The notes under the pieces: model-generated
The model's database searches: none
What the model saw: the letters and a program-made list of their open reading frames with translations, nothing else
Told to the model about the DNA's origin: nothing
NCBI GenBank assembly: GCA_900660155.1
Contig: CABFPE010000004.1
Span: 3,340,189 to 3,404,188, forward strand
DNA from: Hofstenia miamia
Taxonomy: Eukaryota; Xenacoelomorpha; Acoela; Hofsteniidae
Direction of reading: 5' to 3'
Length of the DNA stretch: 64,000 nt
Program-made: the position numbers and the translations under genes
Part shown: positions 48,277 through 59,659 of the stretch, piece by piece
Position numbering within the stretch: position 1 is the stretch's first letter
Layout: each line of letters begins with the position of its first letter

Positions 48277-49599
48277 AAAATGTATATAGGCGTATAACCC
48301 ACTTCACATTCTCAAGATGTCAATTTCCACTAACTTTTTTATGTTATGAAGCAAAGTAACATGTGATGATAATTTCACACATCAAAAATTTTTCTCTATG
48401 TAATGTTTGATGGGTTGACTCAATGCCTCCTTAATGCATTTATTGCAAAAAATTACAATGGATGCACACACTCTCATGGAATAATAAAATACAAAATTAT
48501 AACACTGGTAGAGGAGTAAGTAATAATTCCTTTTACTAATAAAACACCCAGGAATAATTGCTATTTACTAATGCAATGGTAATAAAAACAGTCAAGGCAA
48601 AATAAAAATGTAATACATATAAAATAAAATATATAACACCAGGGAAGAAATGTGAATTATTTGAAACTTTGTGTTTGTTTTTTAAAAAATATATATGTTT
48701 ATGATTTTTTTCCAAAGATATCATCCCCATTTGTTAAATTTGTAAAGACCATGATGCATTCACCATTCTAAACATAAATGTTTTGTAAATATTTTATTAC
48801 TCAAGTTCAAAAAATAGAGACATGTGATAAACACACACACATGCAAATAGAAACATTTAAACTGTATATGATTAAATAAAATATTCAATGTAGTGAAAAT
48901 CAATGTGTATATTTTAGTTTAAAATGGAAATTTTAAAAAATGTACTCAATTAAATGTGAAATAATATAATATGCATAGGTTATCAAGCAATTATACACCA
49001 ACATACCTTGTTATTTTGTGTGTAGATGTATTTGAAACCAAAATGTATTGCCCTCAATCTTTGACTTATCACCAATTAATATCATTCTTTATCATTATAT
49101 AGTGATAAACAAGTATTTATGAAAGTGAAACCATCTTAAATCGAGTTGAAAATGGTTTAAACTTTACCTACTTTGTTGAAAAAACAATGTATGACGTGTA
49201 AACTTGAACAAAAAAGTTGAAAATGATTCAGTGGTTCCATAGCAGTCTGCTAAAAGTAACAGTAGTGAATGCTAATGTAAAACATATAGTTCATGTACAC
49301 TGATATGAAATAATCAACTACATGGTTAGATGTAGATGCAGATGTAAGAAATTTTGTAAAATGCATACAAATCAATAATTTATCTCACCAACAAAATGAA
49401 AATTAGTGCATAATTCATAGTTTCACTCAGTTGTTAGTTAAAATAATTGTAAATGCATGAACCAAGTTATACAATAAATATTTTGTATTAATCAAAAGTA
49501 AGACGTTTTACAAAGAATTCAAGTTCTAAAAGTTATTTGGTTATATACATGATGCATGTTTCTACTAATTTACTCTCCTCAGTTATAAATCACGTGATT

Positions 49600-49856
49600 T
49601 TATTCCTATTGGACAGTCCTTCTATATAATCATTGTAAATTGCTGGATAAATTTATTATTTTTCCTTGTGAAATTGTTCCTCTAAAAACTTGACATACAA
49701 GCACAATGTTTTATGAAACACTAACAACTGGATCCCATGGCAATCTTATTGATGAGTTATGCACTTCCTCTTCTCAAAGCTACAATACTCTAATGCAAGA
49801 ACCAATCCCACCTCCAACGCCTATTAAAGAAAATAATCGCCACCAGCAAAAGAGAA
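49600..49856 (+). CDS. coding-like start in the foldback loop
   Basis: A TATATAA (49622-49628) is followed, 77 bp on, by an ATG at 49706 in a decent context (CAAGCACAATG). The next 50 codons read MFYETLTTGSHGNLIDELCT, then SSSQSYNTLMQEPIPPPTPI, KENNRHQQKR: polar, Ser/Pro-rich and unlike AT noise. The frame meets the 868-bp insert at 49857. It could be the 5' end of the element's own gene or captured host sequence. No family recognised. Confidence 0.35.
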
Positions 49857-50724
49857 CCCTAGTTAATAAGTTTGGAAAATTTGGCAAATATTTGCCAAAT
49901 ATTCAGGTAGAAATGCATAGTTTTTGTAAGTGGAAGTATTCCAAATATTTGCCAAATAATTGGCAAATTTTCCAAATTTGTACAATTTGTACTTTCATTA
50001 ATTTACAGCTAATTTGAATAAATAAAAGTGTGGGTAATATATATTAAACTATTTCAAACATTTTAAATTTTTATTGACTACTATTATAAAATATTAAAAT
50101 ATATATATATATATATATATATATCTAAGAATAATTTATGCAACATTTAAGTATGCAATTAGTACTAGTTATGAACTAACATTATCACCTGTGTTCATTT
50201 ACTTTTTTATGTTTATACCAGAAATAATTTTTAAATCTACCATACTTATAGATGTTTAAATTATAATTCATAATTGCCAAATTGTTGAGCAAATTGTTAT
50301 GGAATACAAACAAGCTTATTTGGTATATAATCAATGTTGCCTTAGTATGAAATTATGATGTTGATTGACATTCCAATGCATAAATGCTATTGGTTGGCAC
50401 TTGATTACCAGCTTAGCCCTTGACTTGTTTGTCTTGGGTCTCTACATATCTGTATACACTAAAATGTATACTGTATAGGCAGTTTAATCAACTGCTGTTA
50501 AAAATAACTAACTGATGAAATTTTAATACTTTCCATAAATGTATGAGTTTAATTGTTTAATATATTTGATGTACTCTAAAAAATTCACTTAGCCCAAAAT
50601 TTGAAAAGTTTGCCAAATATTTGGCAAATTCTTGGAAATTTTGCAAATTATTTGGAAAATTTGCCAAATATTTGGCAAAAATTTGGCAATTTTTTGCCAA
50701 ATTTTCCAAATTTACTTACTAGGG
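49857..50724. mobile_element. 868-bp non-autonomous element with TTTGGCAAA-rich ends
   Basis: It begins CCCTAGTTAATAAGTTTGG and ends CCAAATTTACTTACTAGGG, inverted ends of about 30 bp. Inside both ends the 9-mer TTTGGCAAA and its complement TTTGCCAAA recur many times (49866-49985 and 50600-50705), giving nested hairpins. The middle is AT-rich with a TA run (50099-50125). No transposase. Flanks (AGAGAA and AAGACA) do not give a clean target duplication. CCCTAG ends recall piggyBac-like elements, but TTAA is absent, so the superfamily is open. Confidence 0.7.
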
Positions 50725-50812
50725 AAGACACTGATCAGTTAATAATAAAATTTTTATAACACATGACAATGCCAATTAAGTTTTGCAGTGTTTAAACAAT
50801 GTCAATTCACAG

Positions 50813-50943
50813 TGTACCTTTACAAGTGCAGGTTTGGCTAGTGATTTACCAAAGAATGTTTGGCTTACAATCAGAGATGTGGTACAGCTAAAAACAAAAT
50901 TCAGATGTTTATTAAAAGTTAAACATGAGAATGGATTTCTCTA
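50813..50943 (+). other. coding-like segment in loop right of the insert
   Basis: An open reading of about 42 codons: YLYKCRFG in one frame; FTSAGLASDLPKNVWLTIRD, then VVQLKTKFRCLLKVKHENGF in another, closing with a stop at 50941-50943. ACAAGTGCAG could act as a splice acceptor before it. Its relation to the coding-like start at 49706 is unproven. Confidence 0.25.
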
Positions 50944-51184
50944 ATTTCTACCCAAATGATATAGAGATGTAATTTGTGAGAATTACAAACACTTGATAGG
51001 CAAAAAACTTTTTTGAGAAGATGATTTAGTGTTTATGCAAGGTGAAGGAAAGTGTATCAAATTACAGTTTTGTAAACAATTTATTTTTTGAAAATAATAA
51101 ATGCCATTTCATAATTGTTTTTCCATTATTTCTACATGTAACATCAAATATGTGATTTTTTAAAAAAAATATAGAAATGACATT

Positions 51185-54100
51185 TTCCATATATTTCATT
51201 AATTTATTGTATATGTTGATTCAAGCATTTACAATTTTTTTAACTAACAACTGAGTGAGAAACTATGAATTATGTGCTGATTTTCATTTTGTTGGGGAGA
51301 TACATTATTGCTTTGCATGTGTTTTAAAAATTTCTTAGTGGTTTCTAGCTCTCAAATTTTTTTGTGAGCATCTTGTTAATAATTAATATAAAATATTTAA
51401 CATGAAGATTCATCTGCATTTACGTCTCGCTGTGTAGTTGATTATTTCATATCAGAGTACATGAACTATATGTTTTACAATAGCATTTGCTACTATTAAG
51501 TTTAGCAGACTGCTATGGAATCAGTGAAATGTTTTCGCCTTTTTTTGTTCAAGTTTACACATCATACACGGTTTTTTCAATGAAGTAGGCAAAGTTTAAA
51601 CCATGTTTCAACTCGATTTAAAATGGTTTCACTTTTAAAAAGACTTGTTTATCACTATATAGCAATAAAGAACAATACAAATTGGTGATAGGTCAAAGAT
51701 TGAAGGCAATATGTTTTGGTTTCAAATACATCTACACACAAAATAACAAGGTATGTTGGTGTATAATTGCTTGATAACCTATGCATATTATAATATTTCA
51801 CATTTAATTGAGTACGTTTTTTAAAATTTCCATTTTAAACTAAATTATACACACTGATTTTCGCTACATTGAATATTTTGTTTAATCAAATACAGTTTAA
51901 TATTTTCTATTTGTGTGTATATCACAAGTCTGCATTTTTTGCGTGTGAGTAATAAAATATTTACAAAACATTAACATGTTTAGAATGGTGAATGCATCAT
52001 GCTGTTTACAAATTTAACAAATGGAGATGATATCTATAGAAAAAATCGTCAACTTATATATTTTTTAAAAACAAACACAGAGTTTCAAATAATTTACATT
52101 TCTTCCCTGGTGTTATATATTTCATTTTTTCCTTTATTTGTACATTTTTTAGGTTTAAAGACAAGATGATTTTATGTATTCTCTGGTGAAAATGATCTGT
52201 GTTTGATTGCAACATTACAAAAATAAAATGTTAATTCTCCACTAGTGTAAATGGTTTAAACATTTTTGAGGTAAAGCAAATTATTATTAGTATTTAAATT
52301 AAAACCTAGTTTTAGTTGGGCGGGATTATCTGTCAAATAAATAGCTAATTTGTGTTATTTGTCTATCTTGATTGATGAATTCCCATCATAACACACAAAG
52401 AGAAGAACAGAGTGCACACAATTCTCTGACAACAACTTCACCTGGACATATTCTGCTAATATATATCAAAATTCACACATATTGCGGGATTAAATTGATT
52501 AGTAATGGAAGTGGTACTGCATTTTGGATGTCAACATTGCCTCAGTGTTGCTATATCAACTAGGCAATTTGGGCTAATTGCCTCATGTTAAAAGATCAAA
52601 TTGTGAGTAATGAAGTCAATGTTTTGAACTCAGTTTAACATTGAAGTGAAGTTGGCTAACAAATACATCTACAGAAAGAAAAACCAGTGTACTCTAAATA
52701 CTTTTGTTTTATTCAGTTATACATGTTTTTTGGAATAAACGCATTTTTGCATTGGTTGTTTATGTGATAATATTCGTTTTATCTCTTTACATCATGCATG
52801 ATTAAAATAAATTATATATGCTTTTGGTTTAGGGATATATTTACATTTAGGTTTTGTTTTTCCTACATACACATTTTTTGATTAAAATTAAATTACAAAT
52901 GTTGAATTATTAAAACTTAAATTGAATTAATTGCTTTTGCATAATTGCTACAATTTACTGACTAGAATTATTTAGACACAATAATTTTTTTAACTAACAA
53001 TGCAAATTATGAATGTAGAATTATTAATAAAGCTCAAATTCTTTGTAAACGTTTTGCTAATGAATTTAACATGAATCCTGCTACACTCATTTCAAGTTTA
53101 TATGTTTAGAGCAAATGCATATCATGGAATTGTGAGATACAAAACAATGGAAGAGTTGAACACTGTGTGACACAAACAATCACATAAACAAGACCTAATA
53201 ATCAAATATAATTGAACAATGCTGTGTAAGTCAAGAAAAGCCATGTAAATGTATGCAGCCATATAAAGCAAGTAAGAGTGAAAAAACATGGAAAATTCGA
53301 TAAAAGATGAATCAGTCTACAACATGTACAACCTGAAAAAAAACATGGAAACTTGAGAAAAGATAAATCAGTCAGCAAATGTATACAACCCCCAAAAATC
53401 GTGTGTGAGTTGATAAAGATGTATAAATAACATTTTGCATGCATAATATTTAGGAAAACAAAATTACATGTATATGCATTAAACCATGTTTTTCTCTTTT
53501 GAAAATATAGGTTGGTTCTAATGTGTATTACACATGTAACAAAATATTTCTCGTTTTTCTGTATTTCAATATTACCAAAAAAAATGGAATTTTACAATGG
53601 AAAAACAGTAATGCATTTGAAAAACGGGTTAAAATAATTTGTTTGCTTAGAAACAAAATGGTGTTTTTCGTAAATGAACTAGTGTGTTTTGAAAACAAAG
53701 TGAAGATTTTTTGAAAAAATTCCCATAAAGTGAGTTAAACACTGTACTTGTGAGCTATTGAAATTAAGGAAAACATGATAAGTGTGATAGTGGTTTGACA
53801 TTGCATTGTGTAGTCTTTACATGTAATTGAAAATCATGGAAAATTAGTCTGTATTATTAACAGGTGTGCATGTGTATCCAACAAAATTTTGTAAAATTAA
53901 CCAACAATGCATAATCACAAATGTGATGTAATGTATGCAAATGTGTGTAACCTGTGATATAGCTGTGTATATTAATAAAAAACATACAATGAAATTAGTC
54001 ACTATAGCAAACATGATGTGAATGTAAACTAAATAGGCCCAACATGTAAATGAATCACTATGAAAATCAATTAAAAAGTGTCACAAATTAATTAGCAGTT

Positions 54101-54206
54101 GTCAAAAATACATTAGTGAGCTGTCAAAACATTTGTCAAGTAGAATGACTCACTAATTAAACCAGCTTCTGATATTGATGAATCAGCTAAGTGTTATGAG
54201 AACTTC
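51185..54206. repeat. right arm of foldback element
   Basis: The reverse complement of the left arm; uninterrupted, about 3.0 kb, and so the better template for the original arm sequence. It retains more CpG (roughly 18 noted) than the outer left arm. Confidence 0.8.
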
Positions 54207-55470
54207 AAGGTGTTTATAACTGATGAACATCTTTTGATAGATCATATTACAATTGACAAACATTACATTTGCTATTTTCTACTTTATCTTTACAAACTCA
54301 AATGCCAATGTTGAAAACTTTACCAGAAATAATTCTTTGTTATTCCAAGTATTGTCAGAAAATGAAAATAGGTCTTTTTCAATTACAATTACAATTCTCC
54401 CACTAAAAATTGGTCAATTCCAATTTCTGCAAAACTATCAATTGCCAATTCCTATGAAGAAACTTAAATCCCTACTTGTAATGTTATGACTTATGAGAGT
54501 TCATTTTATAAGCATTTAGTGAAGAATTTTTCAATATTGATGTAATTTATTTTGAACTCTTTTCCCTTAAATATACAACTACCCACAGCAGCCAAAGCAA
54601 TGTATATCTGAAAAGCAAAGTTTCAAAATTTAAGTTGTTAAACTTTTTAACTCCAACACAGATTTCTATAATTTTTAGTTTACATGAATCATTGTATTTT
54701 GCAGTTTAAAAGGAATATTGTCTGACTGACTATGTACTGTGTGCTTGTCACTAGAGCTGTGCGAAAGGGGAAGCAAGAAATTTTCCCAAAGATTTTTTTC
54801 TATCCTGCCTTCAGTGAGCATACTTCACTATCACAAGTGATCGCATTTGCTAATCCATATGATACTGTGTTGAATATAAATATGAGGTCATTCTTGCCCT
54901 AGAAGTCACTATAGTATGCAATGTAATGCATAATAATCTTGTATGAATATGCTGTTTTGCATAAAAGTCTGATTTCAATAATAGAACCATAAACATGTAT
55001 CCCATGTTTTCTAAGACAAATGAATACTATATTTACTGCACAGAATATAAGACTGTCAATTTTTATAAGATCTGTCTGTTTTTCTCTTTCTCTGCTAATC
55101 AGAAATTTATATTTTAATTTTATCATCAGTTAACAGGTATTCTAATGTTTTCTTGCAATTCAGACTATCTTGGTCACACTATAACAACCTTATAGCAATA
55201 CTACTATATATAACATGCAAAACTATGTTTTAGTATCATATGCCGCCTTTTATACAACTAATAGGGACTGATGGAACCATAATTCATTCTTGTAACTAAG
55301 TATAAATCATAGATGATATTACATGTATCTTAAAAATTATATGAAATTGCAAACATGAAACTAGAAAAACGTCATATCATTTGATAAATTTGAGATAATA
55401 AGATCCCAGCGAATTATACAATCAAAATTCTATGCATCTGTGTTCAATGTAATATAGATCATCAGACGGT
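54207..55470. other. AT-rich stretch right of foldback element
   Basis: No gene. Short open stretches (78 codons at 54253; 75 codons minus at 55126) lack family features. Confidence 0.4.
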
Positions 55471-55474
55471 TCAC

Positions 55475-56256
55475 TTATGAAAACATCGTTGCCCCCAAAC
55501 CAGAAGACCTCCCAATCAGCTCTTATGTGCCTTTCAAAGCAAAATCCCAGGAAGACTTCAGAAGAGTTTCGCAATTAATGGCCTGATGGTCACCTTGTGA
55601 CAGCAAGAACTGTGCTTTTGTGGCACCCAGAAAGCCATTCTTAAACTCAAAGCAAAGATTACCTCAGCTGAGGTGGGCCAGGTTGATGAGAGACAATTCA
55701 TCTGAACATTGGTCTATTGTTATATTTTCAGATGAGTCAAGATTTGAGCTATGCTCATCAAAAAGAATGTTGATAAAGAGACCAATTGGGCGGAAGTTCA
55801 GATTCTAGCCTCAATTTACTCGGGGGACCATGAAGTGCTATGGGAAGTCTGTAATGGTATGGGGTGCAATATGGAAGTGTGGCTTTCACAAGATGTTCAC
55901 ATTACTGGTACTCTCCTAAGAACTTAATATGCTCAGATTCTAGATTAGGAACTCTTGCCACTCCTTACTTGTAATCAATATATCAGCCAGATGGTGCTCC
56001 AAGTAATACCTCAATGGAAATGACAAATTTCCACCACAATAATGGGGTTGCAATCCTTAACATTATCGAAAATGTGTGGAAAGAGGTCAAATATCAAATT
56101 GGACAGCATACTCTTCAAATTGAAGATGAGCTGTGGAGTGCAATAAAGAAAGAATTTTATGCAATTCCCAACAGCTTTATTGAAAGTCTTTTTGCTTCAA
56201 TCCCTGATTGCCTAAAAGCTGTTATTCACTCAAAGGGATACCCTACAAAATATTAG
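55475..56256 (+). pseudogene. Tc1-like transposase, decayed
   Basis: Plus strand. 55620-55806 encodes RKPFLNSKQRLPQLRWARLM and WSIVIFSDESRFELCSSKRM, with the first catalytic Asp in SDES. It is followed by KCYGKSVMVWGAIWKCGFHK (about 55830-55890), the VWG motif after the first catalytic block. 56014-56253 gives the C-terminus: NIIENVWKEVKYQIGQ carries the ENVW motif with the final acidic residue, then LWSAIKKEFYAIPNSFIESL. Several stops and frame changes lie between. No inverted ends were located. It is a different subfamily from the Tc1 copy at 38 kb. Confidence 0.85.
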
Positions 56257-57800
56257 AAGAAGATAATTTTGTTGCTAAGTGCTTGTATTGCATAAATTAT
56301 TAATTTATGTATCTTATTTTGAATTTACTTTTTTTGGATTTGCTCATTTGTTAAATTTTTTCAGGTTGCGCAATAAATTTTTGCATACAGTTTTCTAATT
56401 TTGATTATTCTACATATTTTATGGTATTGTAGAATCAGGGGCTGGCACTAGAATAGCATTGAGGAACTTAATGTCAAGGCAGAAGGTTGCAATAGTGATC
56501 ATCTTGTAGCAGCCCTGATTCTAGTCATATAAGCAAGTAGAAAACATTGGTAATTCATCCATGTAACTAGCAACTGTTTAGAGAGAAAACATCCTGGATG
56601 ACCAATTCATATGGTTTCAAGCTGAAGTGATGTCCAAAAGGAAGAAGTTCGTAAACCTGCTTGAACAGTGCTACCCTATTAGTCTTATATAATTTATATT
56701 ATTTATCTCAATAAACAATAAACTTCTCAGTTGTTTTCTTATCTCTCAGCTCACTAAATAATAACATGTAATTGCCATGCATTCGTGTAGCCAACAGCAT
56801 ATTATCATCACAGTGTAATAAATTATAGGTGTATGTTCATGTTGAATTTGAACGAAAGGTTTATTATATCTACACAAAGTAACCATATACCTAATGTAAT
56901 TTGGTCCATGATTTGGGCTGCTAACTGTCTGAGAACTAGATCATTGTCCCCAGCACAGAAGAGTGATTCCCAAATTGTTGCCAGAAACTTACACAACTAT
57001 TATAACTAACATAATTATAAATAGAAATAATAGTAAAGAAAAAGCAAATGAAATTTGAGTGGGATAAAGTCAATTGATCCTTCTCTACATTGGTTTTCAT
57101 ATTTATACAAACTAAAAAATTATTACCTGTCTGTGTTCACAATGCAAAATCAAATGGCATTTTTTCCTTTGCAAATTAAATTGAGCAACAATAACACGTA
57201 GCACCAATTGAGTGTACAATTATCTAGCTTTGCAAGCTGAGCTCGAAATTAAATACGTCACACGGACGTCACTAACATAATTCTGCATAGCATAATTGAA
57301 AAATAAAAATAGGCACAATTCCCCGCGTGACTCTACAGTATTAGACATACAAATTTTAATTTTTATAAACCAAGGAAACAATTATAATTTTAGGCACACC
57401 ATATCCAATGAATGTTCATTATTTATTCAAAATAGCAAGGTGGTCAAATACATATTTCCAGTATTGTATTAGTTTTTCAATAGGAGCCTGAGTAAATCCC
57501 TAATGGTTTGTTTTGCTGTATTCATGAACAGCATTGTATAAGCTCATTAACTGTGCAGTAATACACAAATTTCATAGCGTTATAAAACTATCTTCAATGT
57601 ATAACTATTAATTTGTATAAACATTAGGTGGTGTTTTAAATGAAAAAAAAAATCTGTTAATTTGCAAATGTAAGATTTGGCCTCTGTTCTAATATAAACC
57701 TATAGCTCTATGTCAATCCTGTTGATTTGAATTTTAATAAACCAACTCAAATTCTAAATTTTATGGAAATGTAAAACTCAAGCCCACAGAAACTTTCTTG
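56257..57800. other. AT-rich intergenic stretch
   Basis: Nothing recognised on either strand. Confidence 0.4.
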
Positions 57801-57832
57801 CGCATAAATTCAATGCGGCAGAGATAGGGCTG

Positions 57833-57904
57833 AGTTGGAAATCGAAAGTGTAAGAGACGCACTTCCCTACTGTATGAGGCTTTCAAAGTTTGAAGAACTT
57901 TATT
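57833..57904 (+). other. weak exon-like segment
   Basis: After an acceptor-like ATGCGGCAG (57811-57819) the frame reads DRAELEIESVRDALPYCMRL, then SKFEELY and a stop. The charge pattern is protein-like, but no donor or family is seen. It may be unrelated to the better exon at 58724. Confidence 0.15.
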
Positions 57905-58723
57905 AGTACGTTAATTATAAGCACTTACATTTTAAAAAATTCCCAGGCAGTTTAAGGTACTTTCTTTGAATCTCCTTTTTGGCAACATTTTCATTATTCA
58001 AATTTAGTAACAACAAACTGAATAAAAGTTTTATAAAGCACAATCGAGTTGCAAAACTGCTTAAACATAATGCTCATATTGCAAAACATTAGCCAATTTT
58101 CCCTTTTTTTTCTTCAAAAAAACTAAATTTGAAATTGCATATATACTATTTATTTTGTCAACATGAAATATATGGCCTATAACATATACAATAGATAACT
58201 TATGACTGCACTTTGTTAATCTGTCCATGTTGACAAAATACAGTTTAATTAAACTGAATTTTCTAGCCGAAGCGTCCCACTGCTATTCAATAGAAAGAAT
58301 ATTCCAAAACAATTCCACGAACGATAGTTGAAGTAAAGAAGAGACCTCTGATATTCCAAGGTACAAGACGAGGGATAAAATGCATGAATCTAAGAAAGCC
58401 GAATCTTTCATTGAATACGATATGTTATGCACTTTATTATATAATATTTTTCTAAAACATTAATCAGTGATGAAAATTATCTCATTAATTCGATTTAAGA
58501 ACAATCTTATAGTATGTTAGTAATACATGAAATTTAACTTCTTTAAGCCATTTTAGTGTGCAATCTTGCCACATGAAAATTGCTTTAAATACTATTTGAT
58601 TCCTCCAGGAATATTTGCATTTATCAAAATATTCTCAAATGTACAATCAAAGTTTCATACTTAAAATATATAAGATTCAAAGTTATGAATTAAGTATATT
58701 TATTATTGATTTCTTTATTCCAG
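57905..58723. other. AT-rich stretch, possibly intron before terminal exon
   Basis: Nothing recognised except the acceptor at its right edge (TTGATTTCTTTATTCCAG). Confidence 0.35.
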
Positions 58724-58846
58724 AGCGCAGGTCTGAATCTCCTGCAAAAACATAATTGGTCATTAGCTTATGATGAGAATATTGAAGAGAAAATTACTAC
58801 GGTCATCAGAGAAAAGCAATCAAATGGAAGAATGCCACAAGCCTAA
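58724..58846 (+). CDS. terminal exon of an unidentified host gene
   Basis: A textbook acceptor, TTTCTTTATTCCAG, ends at 58723. The exon then reads SAGLNLLQKHNWSLAYDENI, EEKITTVIREKQSNGRMPQA and a TAA at 58844-58846, 40 codons without interruption. ATTAAA at about 58857 may be the polyadenylation signal. The composition (W, H, charged helices) is that of a real protein tail. I do not recognise the family. Upstream exons are not visible in the preceding 2 kb, implying a long intron. Confidence 0.55.
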   Translation, partial: SAGLNLLQKHNWSLAYDENIEEKITTVIREKQSNGRMPQA

Positions 58847-58849
58847 ATT

Positions 58850-59041
58850 TAGAAACCATTAAAGACTCGATATCGAAAAATTTGTCATTTTTAAGATTAT
58901 TCAACTCTTAATCGCTCAATTAGAAATTTAGAAATATTAACTGTTTTTGGAGAATGTAATATGGATTCAATTTCGGATTCAGATTAATACCAAATTTAGT
59001 GAATATGTATATGAATTTATTCTAAGTAATACATAGTATAN
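58850..59041. other. 3' flank and single N
   Basis: AT-rich, nothing seen. A single N at 59041 may mark another scaffold seam, but no duplicated flank was seen here. Confidence 0.4.
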
Positions 59042-59460
59042 CACTTGAGACTCGCTGTGTACACCCACGAAAATTTTTTAAAATATTTTTACAGTACATT
59101 CTAAATTTTGGGGTTTTTAACACCTAAACTATTTCAATTTGTAAAATGTTGTTGCTGATGTGCATTCCTTTGCAATTAATACATAAATTAAGCATTGTTA
59201 AGAAAATAATAGCTAAAAAACTTAGAAAAAAATTTTATAAACTCTCTGTGTACCCTTATAAAATTTTGAAGTTGCATAAAATTAACAATATTTTGCAAAT
59301 ATATTGCATTGTGCTTCTTATTAACGATTCTGTTATTAAAAGTTTAAAAAAACAATTTTTAAAAGCATGGGGGGCCAGAGTCGCTGTGTACCTTTGAAAT
59401 TACGACCCAGAGTCGCTCTGTACAGGGAACCAGTCATTTTCAAGGTACACAGCGACTCTA
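59042..59460. repeat. cluster of CTCGCTGTGTACC-type units
   Basis: Related words occur at 59051 (CTCGCTGTGTAC), 59242 (CTCTCTGTGTACCC), 59380 (GTCGCTGTGTACC) and 59411 (GTCGCTCTGTAC). The last part forms an inverted repeat: AGAGTCGCTGTGTACCTTT (59377) against AAGGTACACAGCGACTCT (ending 59459). A TA run follows at 59463-59483. Probably an unclassified repeat family. Confidence 0.55.
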
Positions 59461-59483
59461 TATTTATATATATATATATATAT

Positions 59484-59656
59484 GGTGGCTTTAACAACCC
59501 CGCTGAAGGGCGGGATATGTTGCAATATTTTATTGATGTTTTCGTCCAGTTAGGTAGAGCGCAAAAGGATACAACTTTTGTTGCTAGAGTAATTAAATTT
59601 TGTGGTAATTTCAAAGTTGCATCGTTTGCGCGCAGATATAATTGGCCTCGCAACTA
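59484..59656 (+). other. coding-like segment after TA microsatellite
   Basis: The plus strand is open for about 57 codons: GGFNNPAEGRDMLQYFIDVF, VQLGRAQKDTTFVARVIKFC, GNFKVASFARRYNWPRN, then a stop at 59655-59657. The residue mix is not AT-driven. Unknown family; it could be a piece of a repeat, as another coding-like stretch borders a TA run in the same way at 22.96 kb. Confidence 0.3.
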
Positions 59657-59659
59657 GTT

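Larger units (their letters stand above)
46512..48618 (-). mobile_element. 5'-truncated CR1/jockey-like LINE inside left arm
   Basis: The right arm of the foldback element is continuous where the left arm is split between ACAAATAAA (about 46500-46510) and ATATATAACACCAGGG (48629), defining an insertion of about 2.1 kb. Short AAATAAA-like words at both edges could be the target duplication. The LINE reads on the minus strand with reverse transcriptase, then a C-terminal domain. ORF1 and endonuclease are missing, as in typical incomplete reverse transcription. More CpG remains here than in the surrounding arm, consistent with a younger insertion. Confidence 0.8.
44311..49490. repeat. left arm of foldback element
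   Basis: Pairs with 51185-54206 in inverse orientation. It is interrupted by a LINE between about 46512 and 48618, judged by loss and recovery of alignment to the right arm. Its outer 1.3 kb is almost free of CpG (two CpG between 43601 and 45600). Confidence 0.8.
44311..54206. mobile_element. giant foldback-like element with ~3-kb inverted arms
   Basis: The left arm runs 44311 to about 49490 and the right arm about 51185 to 54206; they are reverse complements with moderate divergence. Anchors: GAAGTTCTCATAACACTTAG (44311) with its inverse ending at 54206; AACACCAGGGAAGAAATGT (48635) with its inverse near 52100; GTTCCATAGCAGTCTGCTAA (49233) with its inverse near 51500; CTCAGTTGTTAGTTAAA (49426) with its inverse near 51240. 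Without the 2.1-kb LINE and the 868-bp loop insert the element is about 7 kb with a loop of about 0.8 kb. No catalytic gene is recognised. Arms contain a 56-bp direct repeat (TTTTTTCAGGTTGTACA, near 45351 and 45407, mirrored near 53340). Target duplications were not found. Confidence 0.85.
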
